A program made the position numbers and the translations under genes. Shown here one piece after another: positions 5,713-6,041 of a stretch of 6,041 nucleotides of DNA. The DNA comes from an uncultured Eubacteriales bacterium. Its GTDB lineage: Bacteria; Bacillota_A; Clostridia; Christensenellales; Aristaeellaceae. The notes beneath the pieces were generated by a model. That model saw only the letters and a list, made by a program, of their open reading frames with translations, had not been told where the DNA came from and searched no databases. The stretch lies in assembly GCA_902775835.1 (NCBI GenBank), contig CACYNZ010000231.1, forward strand, positions 1-6,041, in the 5' to 3' direction. The stretch's first letter is position 1; each line of letters starts with the position of its first letter.

Positions 5713-6041
5713 ATGCAAAGATCGGAAGCCATGGAAAAGGCGCGGGAACTGCTTGCCCGCATGACCGTGGAAGAAAAAGTCGCGCAGATGGTCCAGGTGC
5801 CCTACAGCAAGGTGGGCCGGGAAGAGGCGCTGCGCTGGGCCCGGCTGGGAGCCGGTTCCTTCCTGCATGTGCTCGGGGACGACGCCCGGGAAGTCCAGGA
5901 AACAGCCCTGCATACCCGGCTTGGGATCCCGGTGATTTTCGGCATAGATGCCATTCACGGCCACGGCCTGAACGAGCATGCCACCATTTTTCCCTCACAG
6001 CTGGCCATGGCCTGCAGCTGGGACCGGGATATGACCCGCCG
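5713..6041 (+). CDS. Glycoside hydrolase family 3, beta-glucosidase-like, N-terminal part (runs off right edge)
   Basis: GH3 enzymes release sugar from the non-reducing end of beta-linked oligosaccharides or glycosides by a retaining mechanism. Only about 110 of an expected 700-800 residues are present. The start of the GH3 N-terminal barrel is clear: LLARMTVEEKVAQM at about 13-26, GAGSFLHV near 47-54, LGIPVIFGIDAIHGHG at 70-85 with the substrate-site Asp79, and TIFPSQLAMACSWD at 91-104. The catalytic Asp and Glu lie beyond the window, so substrate cannot be judged; beta-glucosidase or beta-xylosidase are both possible. The ATG at 5713 is fixed by AGGAGG (5702-5707) with 5-nt spacing. There is no signal peptide, so it is probably cytoplasmic and acts on imported oligosaccharides. 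It has its own promoter and a palindrome in its leader. Confidence 0.93.
   Translation, partial: MQRSEAMEKARELLARMTVEEKVAQMVQVPYSKVGREEALRWARLGAGSFLHVLGDDAREVQETALHTRLGIPVIFGIDAIHGHGLNEHATIFPSQLAMACSWDRDMTR

Noticed and set aside
4936..5979. 347-residue minus-strand open frame opposite the membrane protein and GH3 start
   Set aside because: It covers three supported plus-strand genes and their intergenic regions, and its translation is low-complexity without any family motif; it is a shadow of GC-rich codons.
1..6041. CRISPR arrays, tRNA or rRNA genes, insertion sequences, phage or defence genes
   Set aside because: No repeat-spacer pattern, cloverleaf, rRNA segment, transposase or terminal inverted repeats were seen; the window looks like ordinary chromosome.

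Overview
This GC-rich window (roughly 60% by eye) looks like chromosome from a Bacillota (Clostridia-like) bacterium, probably a carbohydrate-using gut or rumen anaerobe. That placement is an inference from three things: a pyrimidine gene cluster preceded by what looks like a PyrR-type attenuation leader, strong Gram-positive-style Shine-Dalgarno sites, and carbohydrate-active genes next door. The exact taxon cannot be read from the sequence.

Left half, minus strand: a pyrimidine-biosynthesis operon read right to left as pyrC (dihydroorotase), carA and carB (small and large subunits of carbamoyl-phosphate synthase). carB runs off the left edge, with only its first 206 codons present. The genes are tightly packed: pyrC and carA overlap by 22 nt, and carA and carB are 2 nt apart. 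Together they supply carbamoyl phosphate and carry out the ring-closing step of de novo UMP synthesis. Upstream of pyrC is a near-consensus sigma-A promoter and a leader of about 115 nt. The leader can fold into a PyrR-binding-like hairpin, an antiterminator, or a perfect 11-bp intrinsic terminator. The first two compete for one arm, and the last two compete for another. This is the best-supported regulatory feature in the window.

Middle: a divergent intergenic region (2882-3296) holds the pyr leader and promoter. It also contains a CG-centred palindrome that may be an operator for the rightward gene.

Right half, plus strand: three genes. The first encodes a 575-residue cytoplasmic protein that I recognise as DUF4838-like, a glycosidase-like family without an established reaction. 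The second encodes a 158-residue protein with two predicted membrane segments and a charged cytoplasmic tail, which I cannot assign firmly. The third is the 5' end of a glycoside hydrolase family 3 gene with its own promoter and a perfect 16-bp palindrome just after the predicted transcription start. The DUF4838-like and GH3 proteins both lack signal peptides, which suggests intracellular breakdown of imported oligosaccharides; this is an inference from context.
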